Assembly (NCBI RefSeq): GCF_028649455.1
Contig: NZ_JAQSIO010000012.1
Location: 1-64,000 of the forward strand
From: Curvibacter microcysteis
GTDB lineage: Bacteria; Pseudomonadota; Gammaproteobacteria; Burkholderiales; Burkholderiaceae_C
Direction: 5' to 3'
Length of the DNA stretch: 64,000 nucleotides
Made by a program: the position numbers and the translations under genes. Of the stretch, positions 28,007-36,534 are shown piece after piece (the first letter of the stretch is position 1; every line of letters begins with the position of its first letter). The notes under the pieces were generated by a model. That model was not told the DNA's origin, did no database searches, and was given only the letters and a program-made list of their open reading frames with translations.

Positions 28007-31000
28007 ATGCCCCCATCCCCCTCCACCCCTTCAGCTTACTGGCGCATCCTGATCGGCCTGCTGGTGGTCTACGGCGCCTGGCTGCTGGCCATGTGGCCTG
28101 GCGCCCTGGGCGAAGACAGCCTGGCGATCTTGCTGGAAGTTCAAACCGCAGGCGAGTTCCAGGCCGGCAAACCGGCGTTTTGGTTTTACTTCGTCAACAC
28201 CCTGTATGCGAGCACGGGCCGGGTGGAGGCGCCCATCGCCTTCCAGTTGCTGCTGACGGCGCTGGTCTTTGCACGCGTGCTGGCCTGGTGCCGGCAACAG
28301 GGCCAGCGCTGGGTGTTCTGGGGCCTGCTGGTGCTGGTCTGCCTGGCGCCCCACATGGTGTTTCACGCTGGGCTGCTGTACACCGACGGGCCTTTCTCTG
28401 TCGCCGCGGCCGGCCTGCTGTTTGAGCTGTGGTGCGCCTGCCGCGCCGGCAGGCTCAGCCGTTCGGGCCTGGCCATGGTGGCCCTGACCCTGCCTTTTGC
28501 CGTGCTGGCACGCAGCAACGGGATTGTCTTTTTGCTCAGCCTGGTCGTGGCAGTCTGGTGTTTGCGCGGCCGCTCCCGCCAGGCCCTGGTGGCCCTGGGC
28601 CTGGCCTGCGTGGCGCTGGGTGGGGTCACGGAGTGGATGCACAAGGGCCGCTCCCACGGGGTGATGTTCCCCCTGGCCCTGTATGAAACGATCAACTTCA
28701 TGCAGCCGCGCCCGATGGGCCTGAGCCCGCTGGAGTCGCGGGTGTCGGCCGAGACCTTGAAGGTGCTGGACCGCTACGCGCCGCGCGAGCAACTGCTGGC
28801 TTTTTATGACCGCGACTACTGGGACCCCCTGGTCTACCGTGCTGGCGGCCCCGACCTGTTCCGCGTCAGCACCGAAGACCGCGCCACGCTGGTCAACGAG
28901 TTCTTCCGCTACAACCTGTGGCACAACCTGCCCGCGTTCATGAGCAGCCGGGTCAATCTCTTTCTGGTGTCCGCCCTGGCGCAAGGGGGCATGGGTTCGC
29001 CGCTCTACAGCGAGAGCGTGCTCAAACGCATCAAGAGCCAATCCGAATACCGGCCCTTTGGGCTCGACGGCCTGAGCGCCTTCTTTGACCGCCTGTACCA
29101 GCACAGCCTGGACTGGCGCGCGCTGCTCTGGTCCCCTCTGGTGGGCATCTTGCTGGTGGGCTGGATGTGCCTCCAGGGCTGGCGGGAGCGACGCGTCCTG
29201 TGGCTGATGGTGGCGGGCCCCTATGCGCTGCAGATCGCGGCCATTTTCTTGTTTTCCATCGCTGGCGAATACCGCTACTGGCTGCCCCTGTTTGTGTTCC
29301 CGCTGGTGGCCTGGCCCATGCTGCGTGAGGCCCAAACTGCGCGCTTGGCTCAGGCCGTTCCTGCCACGCCCCCCGTGCCTTCCCCCGTGCCCGCCCCCGT
29401 GGCACCAAGGGCGCCGGCGGCACCACCGCCCCCCCCGCCAGCCCAGGCAGGGCCAGACCACCCCCAGGCCCCTGCCGCAGAACACTTTGCGGCCATCGAC
29501 AGCCTGCGCGCCCTCGCGGCCGGGCTGGTGTTTTTCTACCACTTCTATGCACTGAGCCCCGGCCCCACGCTCGAGCTCTTCCAGTACCTGCCCGTGGTCG
29601 CCATGGGCTGGATCGGGGTGGACCTGTTCCTGCTGATCAGTGGCTTTGTGATCACCCGCTCGGGCCTGTCCCAGCAAACCCTCAGCAAGCCTTCGGCGCG
29701 GCGCCACTTCATCGTTCGGCGCCTGGCACGCATTGTTCCGCTCTACCTGCTGACCAGCGTGGTCTGGTTGGTCGGGGTCGATGCCTCGGCCCTGCAACAA
29801 GGGGCGGCCATGACGGCCTGGCAGGTGTTCAGCCACCTGACCTTCCTGCACAACTTGCTGCCCAACAGCCACGGCTCCATCAATGGCCCGACCTGGTCGA
29901 TCGCCCTGGAGATGCAGTTCTATGTCCTGGTGCTGCTGACGCTGCGCTATGCGTACCGGCTGCGGGTCTGGCAACTGCTGGTGGTCCTGCTCGGCACGGC
30001 CTGGGCCTTCAAGGGCTTGGTGGCGCTGGTCCTGGCGCAGGCGCAGAACGCCGATCAACTGAAGGTCATCTACACCGGGGAATTGCCGGGCACCTTGGAT
30101 GAGTTCGGCATTGGCATCTGCCTCGCTTTGGGCTTGTACCGCCAATGGCCGCTGCTGAAGAGGCTGACCGCCCCCGGCTGGCGCAACACCCTGATGTGGC
30201 TGGCGCTTTTCGCGCTCGCGTTCCATGCCTGCGCCCAGGTCATGGCCAGCCACGCCGACTACTGGCACCACATCGGCATGGTGGTGTTCTGGAAGACTGG
30301 CCTGGTCGCCGCTTTTGGCTGCCTCTTGCTGGCGGCCCTGTCCCTGCCCAAGCCGGCCAACACCTTGCTCAAGCCGCTGAATTACCTGGGGCAGGTCAGC
30401 TACGGCATTTACCTGTGGCACATGCCCGTGCTCAAGGTCTGGCTGCAGGCGGGGCAACTGCAGGGCTACCCGCTGCTGGCTGCGGTGCTGCTGTGCACCC
30501 TGGTCCTGGCCATTCTGAGTTGGCACCTGATCGAACAGCCTCTGCTCAAGCGCATTCCCCAATGGGCCTGGGTCCAGCGTTGGTGCCAGGCGGGCCAGCC
30601 GGTGGCGGATGCCCCGGCCCGCAGCCCAGGCCGTGTCGACACGGCACCGGCGCCGGCGCCTGCCGCGGCCTCCAGCGGCGCTTCGGCCTGGCTGGCGGGG
30701 CGCTTCAAGCCCGGCGCCACGGGTGAAGCCACGGCCCACCCGCTGCGCTCGCCCTGGCTGGCCCTGGCCTTGGTCGTGTTCTGGGTCGGTGTGCTGCGCC
30801 AGGTGGACTTGCCGGGCATTTACATGGACGGCGTGAACCCAGACTACCTGGCCGTGCGTGTGCTGAACCCTGAGCTGAACAACCCCGCCTGGGTGCTGCC
30901 CTTCTGGGGCATCCCCTTCCTGGGCGGGCTCTACCACGGGCTGCAAAACGCCTATGTCGGCGTGCCGGTGTTCTGGCTGATGGGCACCACGGTCATCGCG

Positions 31001-32332
31001 CTGCGTGTGGCCCAGGCCCTGTTTGGCGCGGCCATCGTGGTGGGCTTGTTTGCCGTCACCGAGCGCGCCACCCGCAGCCGCGTGCTGGCGGGCCTGGCGG
31101 CCGTGGCGCTGGCGGCCGACGTGGCCTTCCTGGCCTCGTTCCGCACCCAAAACTACATCATCCTGGGCGGACTGGCCTGGTTCATGTTCGCCATCTGGCC
31201 GCTGAGCAACCCCGAGCGCGTGCCGCTGAGCCGGCGCACCTGGCTGCTGTCGGGCGTGGCCTCCGGTCTGGCGGTGTACGGCTACTTTGTGCTGGGCTTC
31301 TTCATGCCCGCGGTGGTGCTGGGGGTCTGGCTGGCAGCCCGCCCGGGCCGGCGCTGGTCCGCCCTGTTCACCTGGGGATTCGGCGCCGCCCTGGGCCTGC
31401 TGCCCTATGTGCTGGGCTACCTGTCGATGGCCATCGCCGTGGGCGGCTGGACCGCCATGCTCGACCTGTTGCGCCAACTGACCACCAGCCTGGCGCCTTT
31501 CTCATCGAAGCTGAGCCTGCAGGAGACCCTGCAGCACGCCCTGTCCCTGCTCGATCTGGGCCTGGGCAACGGCGGCAATGAGCAAATGATCTTCGGCCAG
31601 CAAATCGGGGCCGGTCCCTGGGTGCAGGTCAAGCTCTGGCTGTTCCGCGCCCTGCCCCTGCTGCTGTTCGTGCTGCTCTACATGCGGGTCCGAGCCGGGC
31701 AAGCCGGCAACCGCCGTGGCAGCCTGATCCTGCTCCTGCTGCCCTTGAGCTACCTGGCCGTCAGCTGCTTGTTCGGCACCCGGCTGTGGGCCCACCACTA
31801 CTCGGTGCTCACCCCCTTTCTGTACCTGATGCTGGCCTTGCTGGCCTACCACCTGGGCCGCATCTTCTGCCAAGGCTGGACTGGCCAGCCCCACAAGCGC
31901 TGGCAGCGCGCGCTCGTGCTGAGCCTGGGCTTGGGCTTGCTGGCCGGTAACCTGAGCCAGCAACAACGCTTCTTCGACACCTTGCAAATCAGCGGTGGCA
32001 CCGGGCGCATGACCAATGCCTTGAACCAGCTGGCCCAGGACGCCCTGAACCAGCCCAAGGACACGCTCTACCTGCTGCCGGACTGGGGCTTCTTCATGCC
32101 CTTTGCCTACCTGACGGGCAACCGCGTGCCCTTCCGGCTGGAGACCAACCCGCAGATGGTGCAGTCGGTGCCCAAGCACTACCCCAAGCTCAGCCTGGCC
32201 TTCTGGCAGGCCAAAGACACCGAGCGCTTCCAGGCCGAGTTGCGTGCCCTGGGCGTGCAGGACGCTCAATTGCGCACCTACTACCGGCTGGATGGCGCGC
32301 CCGCGTTCTACCTGCTGACGGGCACCCGATGA
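28007..32332 (+). CDS. Giant membrane protein: GT-C-like / acyltransferase-3 / GT-C-like fusion
   Basis: A 1441-residue polytopic protein with three modules. Residues 1 to about 440 are multi-spanning and look like a GT-C or related glycan membrane protein. A Pro/Ala-rich linker (about 445-490) leads to an acyltransferase-3 domain (about 495-845) with the family marks IDSLRALAA, FFYHFYAL (catalytic His), LISGFVITRSG, RRLARIVPLYLL, WSIALEMQFYVL and SYGIYLWHMP. A second Ala/Pro linker (about 860-910) precedes another multi-spanning region (about 913-1441) with an acidic first-loop motif MDGVNPDY near 939, as in GT-C glycosyltransferases. No frame break is visible, so it is one gene. The start has AGAGGG upstream. 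Its stop overlaps the HAD gene start. Probable job: transfer of sugar and acyl groups onto a surface glycan; substrate unknown. Confidence 0.8.
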   Translation: MPPSPSTPSAYWRILIGLLVVYGAWLLAMWPGALGEDSLAILLEVQTAGEFQAGKPAFWFYFVNTLYASTGRVEAPIAFQLLLTALVFARVLAWCRQQGQRWVFWGLLVLVCLAPHMVFHAGLLYTDGPFSVAAAGLLFELWCACRAGRLSRSGLAMVALTLPFAVLARSNGIVFLLSLVVAVWCLRGRSRQALVALGLACVALGGVTEWMHKGRSHGVMFPLALYETINFMQPRPMGLSPLESRVSAETLKVLDRYAPREQLLAFYDRDYWDPLVYRAGGPDLFRVSTEDRATLVNEFFRYNLWHNLPAFMSSRVNLFLVSALAQGGMGSPLYSESVLKRIKSQSEYRPFGLDGLSAFFDRLYQHSLDWRALLWSPLVGILLVGWMCLQGWRERRVLWLMVAGPYALQIAAIFLFSIAGEYRYWLPLFVFPLVAWPMLREAQTARLAQAVPATPPVPSPVPAPVAPRAPAAPPPPPPAQAGPDHPQAPAAEHFAAIDSLRALAAGLVFFYHFYALSPGPTLELFQYLPVVAMGWIGVDLFLLISGFVITRSGLSQQTLSKPSARRHFIVRRLARIVPLYLLTSVVWLVGVDASALQQGAAMTAWQVFSHLTFLHNLLPNSHGSINGPTWSIALEMQFYVLVLLTLRYAYRLRVWQLLVVLLGTAWAFKGLVALVLAQAQNADQLKVIYTGELPGTLDEFGIGICLALGLYRQWPLLKRLTAPGWRNTLMWLALFALAFHACAQVMASHADYWHHIGMVVFWKTGLVAAFGCLLLAALSLPKPANTLLKPLNYLGQVSYGIYLWHMPVLKVWLQAGQLQGYPLLAAVLLCTLVLAILSWHLIEQPLLKRIPQWAWVQRWCQAGQPVADAPARSPGRVDTAPAPAPAAASSGASAWLAGRFKPGATGEATAHPLRSPWLALALVVFWVGVLRQVDLPGIYMDGVNPDYLAVRVLNPELNNPAWVLPFWGIPFLGGLYHGLQNAYVGVPVFWLMGTTVIALRVAQALFGAAIVVGLFAVTERATRSRVLAGLAAVALAADVAFLASFRTQNYIILGGLAWFMFAIWPLSNPERVPLSRRTWLLSGVASGLAVYGYFVLGFFMPAVVLGVWLAARPGRRWSALFTWGFGAALGLLPYVLGYLSMAIAVGGWTAMLDLLRQLTTSLAPFSSKLSLQETLQHALSLLDLGLGNGGNEQMIFGQQIGAGPWVQVKLWLFRALPLLLFVLLYMRVRAGQAGNRRGSLILLLLPLSYLAVSCLFGTRLWAHHYSVLTPFLYLMLALLAYHLGRIFCQGWTGQPHKRWQRALVLSLGLGLLAGNLSQQQRFFDTLQISGGTGRMTNALNQLAQDALNQPKDTLYLLPDWGFFMPFAYLTGNRVPFRLETNPQMVQSVPKHYPKLSLAFWQAKDTERFQAELRALGVQDAQLRTYYRLDGAPAFYLLTGTR

Positions 32333-33147
32333 GCACCGCCCGCCCCAGCTTGCAAGCCCTGTCGGCCCTGCCACAGGCGGCCCTGCGCTCGCTGCGCGGG
32401 GTGTTCACCGACATCGACGACACCCTGACCACCGACGGGGCCATCACCGCCGACGCGCTGAACGCCCTCGGCGCTCTGCGCGCCAGTGGCTTGTCGGTGA
32501 TCGCCATCACCGGCCGACCCGTGGGCTGGAGCGAGCCCTTCGCCAGCCTTTGGCCGGTCGACGCCATCGTGGCTGAAAACGGTGCCGTGGCCCTGCTGAC
32601 CGGCCCCGAAGGCCAGCTCAACAAGCGCTACCAAGCCGACGAATCCACCCGGGCCCAGCAGTACCATGACCTGCAGCGCGTGCTGGCCAAGGTCGAGGCC
32701 GAGGTGCCCGGCGCGCGGCGCGCCACCGACTCGGCCGGGCGCGAAACCGACATCGCCATCGACCACAGCGAATTCACCCACTTGCCGCCCGAGGCCATCG
32801 CCCATGCGGTGCAGATCATGCGGGCCGAGGGGCTGAACGCCACGGTCAGCAGCATCCACATCAATGGCTGGTACGGCGCGCACAACAAGCTCGAAGGCGC
32901 GCGCTGGATCGTGCGCGGGTTGTTCGATCGCGACCTGGACCTGGAGCCGGGCCACTGGCTGTATGTCGGGGACTCGACCAACGACCAACTGATGTTCGAG
33001 CACTTTGAGCTCAGCGTCGGCGTGGCCAATGTGCAGCGCTTTGTGCCGCAGTTGCAGCACCTGCCGCGCTACATCACCCGGTCCGAGCGCGGGGCCGGCT
33101 TTGCCGAAGTGGCCCAGGCCATTCTGAGCGCCCGCGCTTTGGGCTGA
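32329..33147 (+). CDS. HAD-superfamily hydrolase, subclass IIB (sugar-phosphatase-like)
   Basis: A 272-residue HAD phosphatase. Motif I is FTDIDDTLTTDG (nucleophile and general acid Asp), motif II ITGRP, and motif IV GDSTNDQLMF. The cap region and overall pattern resemble Cof-type and mannosyl-3-phosphoglycerate phosphatases, which remove phosphate from sugar phosphates. Its ATG overlaps the stop of the 1441-residue fusion gene (ATGA), so the two are translationally coupled and may work on the same glycan pathway. The substrate cannot be told from the sequence. Confidence 0.85.
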   Translation: MSTARPSLQALSALPQAALRSLRGVFTDIDDTLTTDGAITADALNALGALRASGLSVIAITGRPVGWSEPFASLWPVDAIVAENGAVALLTGPEGQLNKRYQADESTRAQQYHDLQRVLAKVEAEVPGARRATDSAGRETDIAIDHSEFTHLPPEAIAHAVQIMRAEGLNATVSSIHINGWYGAHNKLEGARWIVRGLFDRDLDLEPGHWLYVGDSTNDQLMFEHFELSVGVANVQRFVPQLQHLPRYITRSERGAGFAEVAQAILSARALG

Positions 33148-33187
33148 GGTACGCCGGGCGGGGGCCTGAGGAGCCCAGCACCCCACG

Positions 33188-33520
33188 TCAAGGCGGGCTG
33201 TCTACCTCGGTCTCCAGATGGGCATCGCAGCCACTGCCCGCCGAAATCCAACGCCGAGCCAAGCGCGACAGCAGCGGCGCCAGCCGTTGCAGCCCTGACG
33301 GCACAAAGCGCTGCGGCTCGGCCACCACGCCGCAGCGGTAGCGGCGGGCCTCGGCCTCCCATTGCAAAGCGCGGCACGCCCCGGTGCGGCGCCGTGACAC
33401 CCACATGCCCAGCGGACAGGGCTCGGCCAGGCAGCACAGGCCGCAGCCATTGCAGGGCGTGCCAAAGGCCGGCAGCGGCGGCGCTTCGGCATGGATCTCG
33501 ATGACGCGGCGCTCTATCAT
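33188..33520 (-). CDS. YkgJ family cysteine-cluster protein
   Basis: A 110-residue protein of the YkgJ/UPF0153 type, named for a Cys-rich segment thought to bind zinc or an Fe-S cluster: CNGCGLCCLAEPCPLG (five cysteines) plus Cys residues at RTGACRAL, YRCGV and GSGCD. It has no signal peptide. The gene is on the opposite strand to the surrounding glycan genes and separates the HAD gene from the second GT-C-like gene. The function is not known. Confidence 0.82.
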   Translation of the reverse strand: MIERRVIEIHAEAPPLPAFGTPCNGCGLCCLAEPCPLGMWVSRRRTGACRALQWEAEARRYRCGVVAEPQRFVPSGLQRLAPLLSRLARRWISAGSGCDAHLETEVDSPP

Positions 33521-33646
33521 GGCGCCCAGCGCAAGGGGGAGGGAGACAGTTCCATGCGGCCATCATGCCAGCGCGGAACCGGCCCCCACCCTCGCGCACC
33601 TCAAGCCCCTGCCCGCCCTCCCCGCCTTCACCCCGCCACCCACCCC

Positions 33647-35428
33647 ATGACCGAATGGCTGTTTGTCCTGAAACTTCACGGTTCACTGCTCGTCTTGCTC
33701 CTCGCCCTGTGGGGCTGGGGCTGGGGCCTGTGGCGTGGGGTGTTGCGCCTGCCCCAACCCCTGGCCGGGCTGCAGGCCGGGCTGTGCGCCAGTGCCGGCA
33801 TGGGCGTCGCCGTGCTGGCCTTGCAGGTCTTGGCGGTCAGCGGTTGGCTGCGCCCTGGCCCCGTGTCAGCCCTGCTGCTGATGGGCCTGGGGCTGGCGGC
33901 GTGGAGCCTGGCGGCGGCCTGGCGCCAAGGCGGCCTGCCCCGCTGGCAACGCCCCCCCAACCTGGCCGCCAGCGCCTTGCGCTTGGGGCTTGTGTTGGCC
34001 GCCCTGTACCCGACCTGGCTGGCCCCTTTGACGGCGCCCACCGCCTTCGACGAGCTGCTCTACCACCTGCCCCATGCACGCGAATGGGCGCAGAGCGGCC
34101 AGCTCAGCGTCAACACCTGGCTGCGCTACCCCTGGTTCCCGTACAACGTCGAACTGCTGTTTGCGGCGGCCCTGCAAATGCAGGGCGAACTGATGGTGCA
34201 CCTGGTCCACGCCCTGGCCGGCTGGCTGTGCACTTGGCTGGTCTACCAACTGGGCCTGCGGTATGCCAGCCCCTGGACCGCCTGCCTGGCCAGCGTGTTC
34301 TGGCTGCAACTCAGCGCCCCCTGGTTCGGCACCGCCTACATTGACCTGGCGCTGACCCTGTTTGTGCTGAGCGCCAGCGTCGCCACCCTGCTGTGGCTGG
34401 AAACCCAGGCCCGCGGCTGGCTGCTGCTGGCTTGCGCCATGCTGGGCCTGGCCGTGGGCAGCAAGTACCAGGCCCTGGGCTACCTGCCGCTGTTTGTGGC
34501 GGTCTGGGCCTGGCGCGAGCGCCGCCCCAGCCGCATCGCCCAAGGCGCCCTGGCCTTTGCACTGCCTTGCGGCTACTGGTACCTGCGCAATGCGCTGCTC
34601 ACCGGTGACCCAGTCACCCCCCTGGGCGGGCCCTGGTTCGGCTTTCATGACTGGAACGCCTGGGACTACGAAGCCCAGTTCAAAGACCTGAAGCGTGTCG
34701 CCAATTGGCCCCACCCCCTCTTGTGGCCAGCCCTGGCGGCGCTGGCCTGGCCCGCCCTGTGGCGCGCCCAGGCCGGGCGCTGGGCCCTGGGCCTGGGTGT
34801 CTATGCCACGCTGCTGTGGTGGGCCACCTCGCACTACGACCGCTACCTGATGCCCGTGTTCCCGGTGCTGGCCTTGTTGTCGGCCACCGTGCTGGTGCAG
34901 GGCCTGGCTGGCTGGGCCCAGCGCTGGCCCGGGGCCGCCCGCCCGGGCACGGCAGCGGGGTCGAGGCGCGCGGTTCGGCCCTGGGTGCTGGGCCTGCTGG
35001 GCTTGAGCGCGCTGGGTCTGATGGGGGCCAGTGCCTGGAACCGGGGTGAACGCTACCGCCCGCACATCGCTGTCCAGCCGGGGGGCCCTCCGGGCTACTT
35101 GGCCCAGCGGGTGCAGGCCTATGAGCTGCTGAGCCGGCTGCGCCAGCGCGAGGGCCTGAGGGCGTACCAGTTCGCCCTGGAGGGCAGCCTGTACTACGCC
35201 CCGCCCCACACCCGGGGCGAGATCTTCGGTCCCTGGCGCAACCACGATTACTACGGCCTGCCAGCGGCCGAACTGGCGCAGCGCTTGCACCAGCAGGGCT
35301 TCAACACCGTGCTGATGCGACGCGACGTGGCCGAGGCTTTTGGCCGCGACCCGGCCTTCAGCCGCTTTTTTGAATTGCTCGACCAGGACAAGGACGCACA
35401 AGCCTTCAGCCTGGGTCCCCCGCCCTGA
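33647..35428 (+). CDS. GT-C-like (ArnT/PMT-type) membrane glycosyltransferase, putative
   Basis: A 593-residue protein with about 11-12 transmembrane helices and a soluble C-terminal part (about 490-593). An acidic motif in the first large periplasmic loop (TAFDELLYHLPHAREWA) matches the Asp-Glu pattern of GT-C enzymes such as ArnT, PMT and dolichyl-sugar-using transferases. Lipid-linked sugar transfer to a surface acceptor is thus the likely role. The start MTEWLFVLK at 33647 is chosen because the in-frame upstream part reads antisense to the YkgJ gene. It probably belongs functionally with the gtrA/gtrB pair and the fusion protein, although a minus-strand gene interrupts the group. It ends 12 bases from the convergent Bug gene. 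Confidence 0.78.
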   Translation: MTEWLFVLKLHGSLLVLLLALWGWGWGLWRGVLRLPQPLAGLQAGLCASAGMGVAVLALQVLAVSGWLRPGPVSALLLMGLGLAAWSLAAAWRQGGLPRWQRPPNLAASALRLGLVLAALYPTWLAPLTAPTAFDELLYHLPHAREWAQSGQLSVNTWLRYPWFPYNVELLFAAALQMQGELMVHLVHALAGWLCTWLVYQLGLRYASPWTACLASVFWLQLSAPWFGTAYIDLALTLFVLSASVATLLWLETQARGWLLLACAMLGLAVGSKYQALGYLPLFVAVWAWRERRPSRIAQGALAFALPCGYWYLRNALLTGDPVTPLGGPWFGFHDWNAWDYEAQFKDLKRVANWPHPLLWPALAALAWPALWRAQAGRWALGLGVYATLLWWATSHYDRYLMPVFPVLALLSATVLVQGLAGWAQRWPGAARPGTAAGSRRAVRPWVLGLLGLSALGLMGASAWNRGERYRPHIAVQPGGPPGYLAQRVQAYELLSRLRQREGLRAYQFALEGSLYYAPPHTRGEIFGPWRNHDYYGLPAAELAQRLHQQGFNTVLMRRDVAEAFGRDPAFSRFFELLDQDKDAQAFSLGPPP

Positions 35429-35440
35429 ACTGAGCCCGGC

Positions 35441-36403
35441 TCACTGGGGCTTGTTCAAGCCCAGCTTGTCGATCAAGACCTTCTCACGCGCCGAGGTGTC
35501 CTGGGCAAACTTCAGGTACTGGGCGCTGTCCATGTAGTTGGGCAGCATGTCGTAGCGGGCCAGGGCCTGCACGTAGGACGGCTCTTCCATGGCCTTCTTG
35601 AAGGCATCGTGCAGGCGCTTGACCACCTCGGCGGGCGTGCCCTTGGGGGCCGCAATGCCAAAGGGCGAGTTCTGCACCAGGTCCAGGCCCAACTCCTTGA
35701 GCGTGGGCGCATCGGGGAACTTGGCCAGGCGCTGATCGCCCCAGGTGTTGAGCACGCGCAGCTTGCCGGCTTCGACCTGCGGGGCAAAGCCAGTCGAATC
35801 GGCCGCCGCCATGACGTGGCCACCAACCACAGCCTGCATCAGGTCGGCGCTGCCCTTGTAGGGCACATGGGTCAGCTCGATGCCCAGTTTGTTGGCCACC
35901 AACTCCATGGTCAGGTGGGGGCTGGTCAAGGTGCCGGTGGAGCCGAAGGTCAGCTTGCCAGGGTTGGCCCGGGCGTAGGCGACAAAGTCGTTCCAGTTCT
36001 TGATCGGGCTGTCCGAACGCACCACCAGGCCAAAGGCATAGCCCGTGACGTTCAGCACGTAGCTGAGGTCCTTGAGCGGGTCCCAGGTCATCTTGGTGGT
36101 GTAAGGCATGCGGAACACGCCCAGCGGAATCTGCGCCAAGGTGTAGCCGTCGGCCGGCGCGCTTTGCAGGCCTTGGGCCGGCAGGGTACCGCCGGCGCCA
36201 GGCTTGTTCTCCACGATCACGGACTGACCCAGGATCTTGGAGGCGTTCTCGGCCAGGCTGCGCATGGTGATGTCGGTGGGACCGCCCGCCGGAAAGGCAA
36301 TCACCAACTTGATGGGCTTGCTCGGAAAGGCCTGGGCGCGGGCGCCCAGCGCGGTACCGGCCAGCGAAGCGGTGGCGAGTTGGATCAGTTGTCGTCTTTG
36401 CAC
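35441..36403 (-). CDS. Bug/TctC family tripartite tricarboxylate transporter substrate-binding protein
   Basis: A 320-residue periplasmic solute-binding protein of the Bug family, hugely expanded in Burkholderiales. The N-terminus has an RR motif and signal peptide (QRRQLIQLATASLAGTALGARA), followed by the family signatures KLVIAFPAGGPTDI, VENKPGAGGT, FGSTGTLTSPHL and HVPYKGSADLMQAV. The start is GTG at 36403, with AGGAGA six bases upstream; an in-frame ATG at 36442 is less likely. No TctA/TctB membrane genes are near, as is usual for orphan Bug proteins, so the ligand (often a carboxylate or aromatic acid) and partner are unknown. Confidence 0.92.
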   Translation of the reverse strand: MQRRQLIQLATASLAGTALGARAQAFPSKPIKLVIAFPAGGPTDITMRSLAENASKILGQSVIVENKPGAGGTLPAQGLQSAPADGYTLAQIPLGVFRMPYTTKMTWDPLKDLSYVLNVTGYAFGLVVRSDSPIKNWNDFVAYARANPGKLTFGSTGTLTSPHLTMELVANKLGIELTHVPYKGSADLMQAVVGGHVMAAADSTGFAPQVEAGKLRVLNTWGDQRLAKFPDAPTLKELGLDLVQNSPFGIAAPKGTPAEVVKRLHDAFKKAMEEPSYVQALARYDMLPNYMDSAQYLKFAQDTSAREKVLIDKLGLNKPQ

Positions 36404-36534
36404 GGGGGGTCTCCTGGAATGCGGTGGCTCGCGCAGGCCCAAGCCTGCGGCAATGAAGCCCCCGGGTATACCGCCAGGGCAACGCCCCCCCTGTCACCTG
36501 TGCGCCAAGCCCTACAAGGGCCTGGGCTTTTGGC

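Noticed and set aside
28031-31477. An 1148-codon open frame on the minus strand within the fusion gene
   Set aside because: Antisense shadow of the polytopic fusion protein; the Gln/His/Arg-rich translation has no domain.
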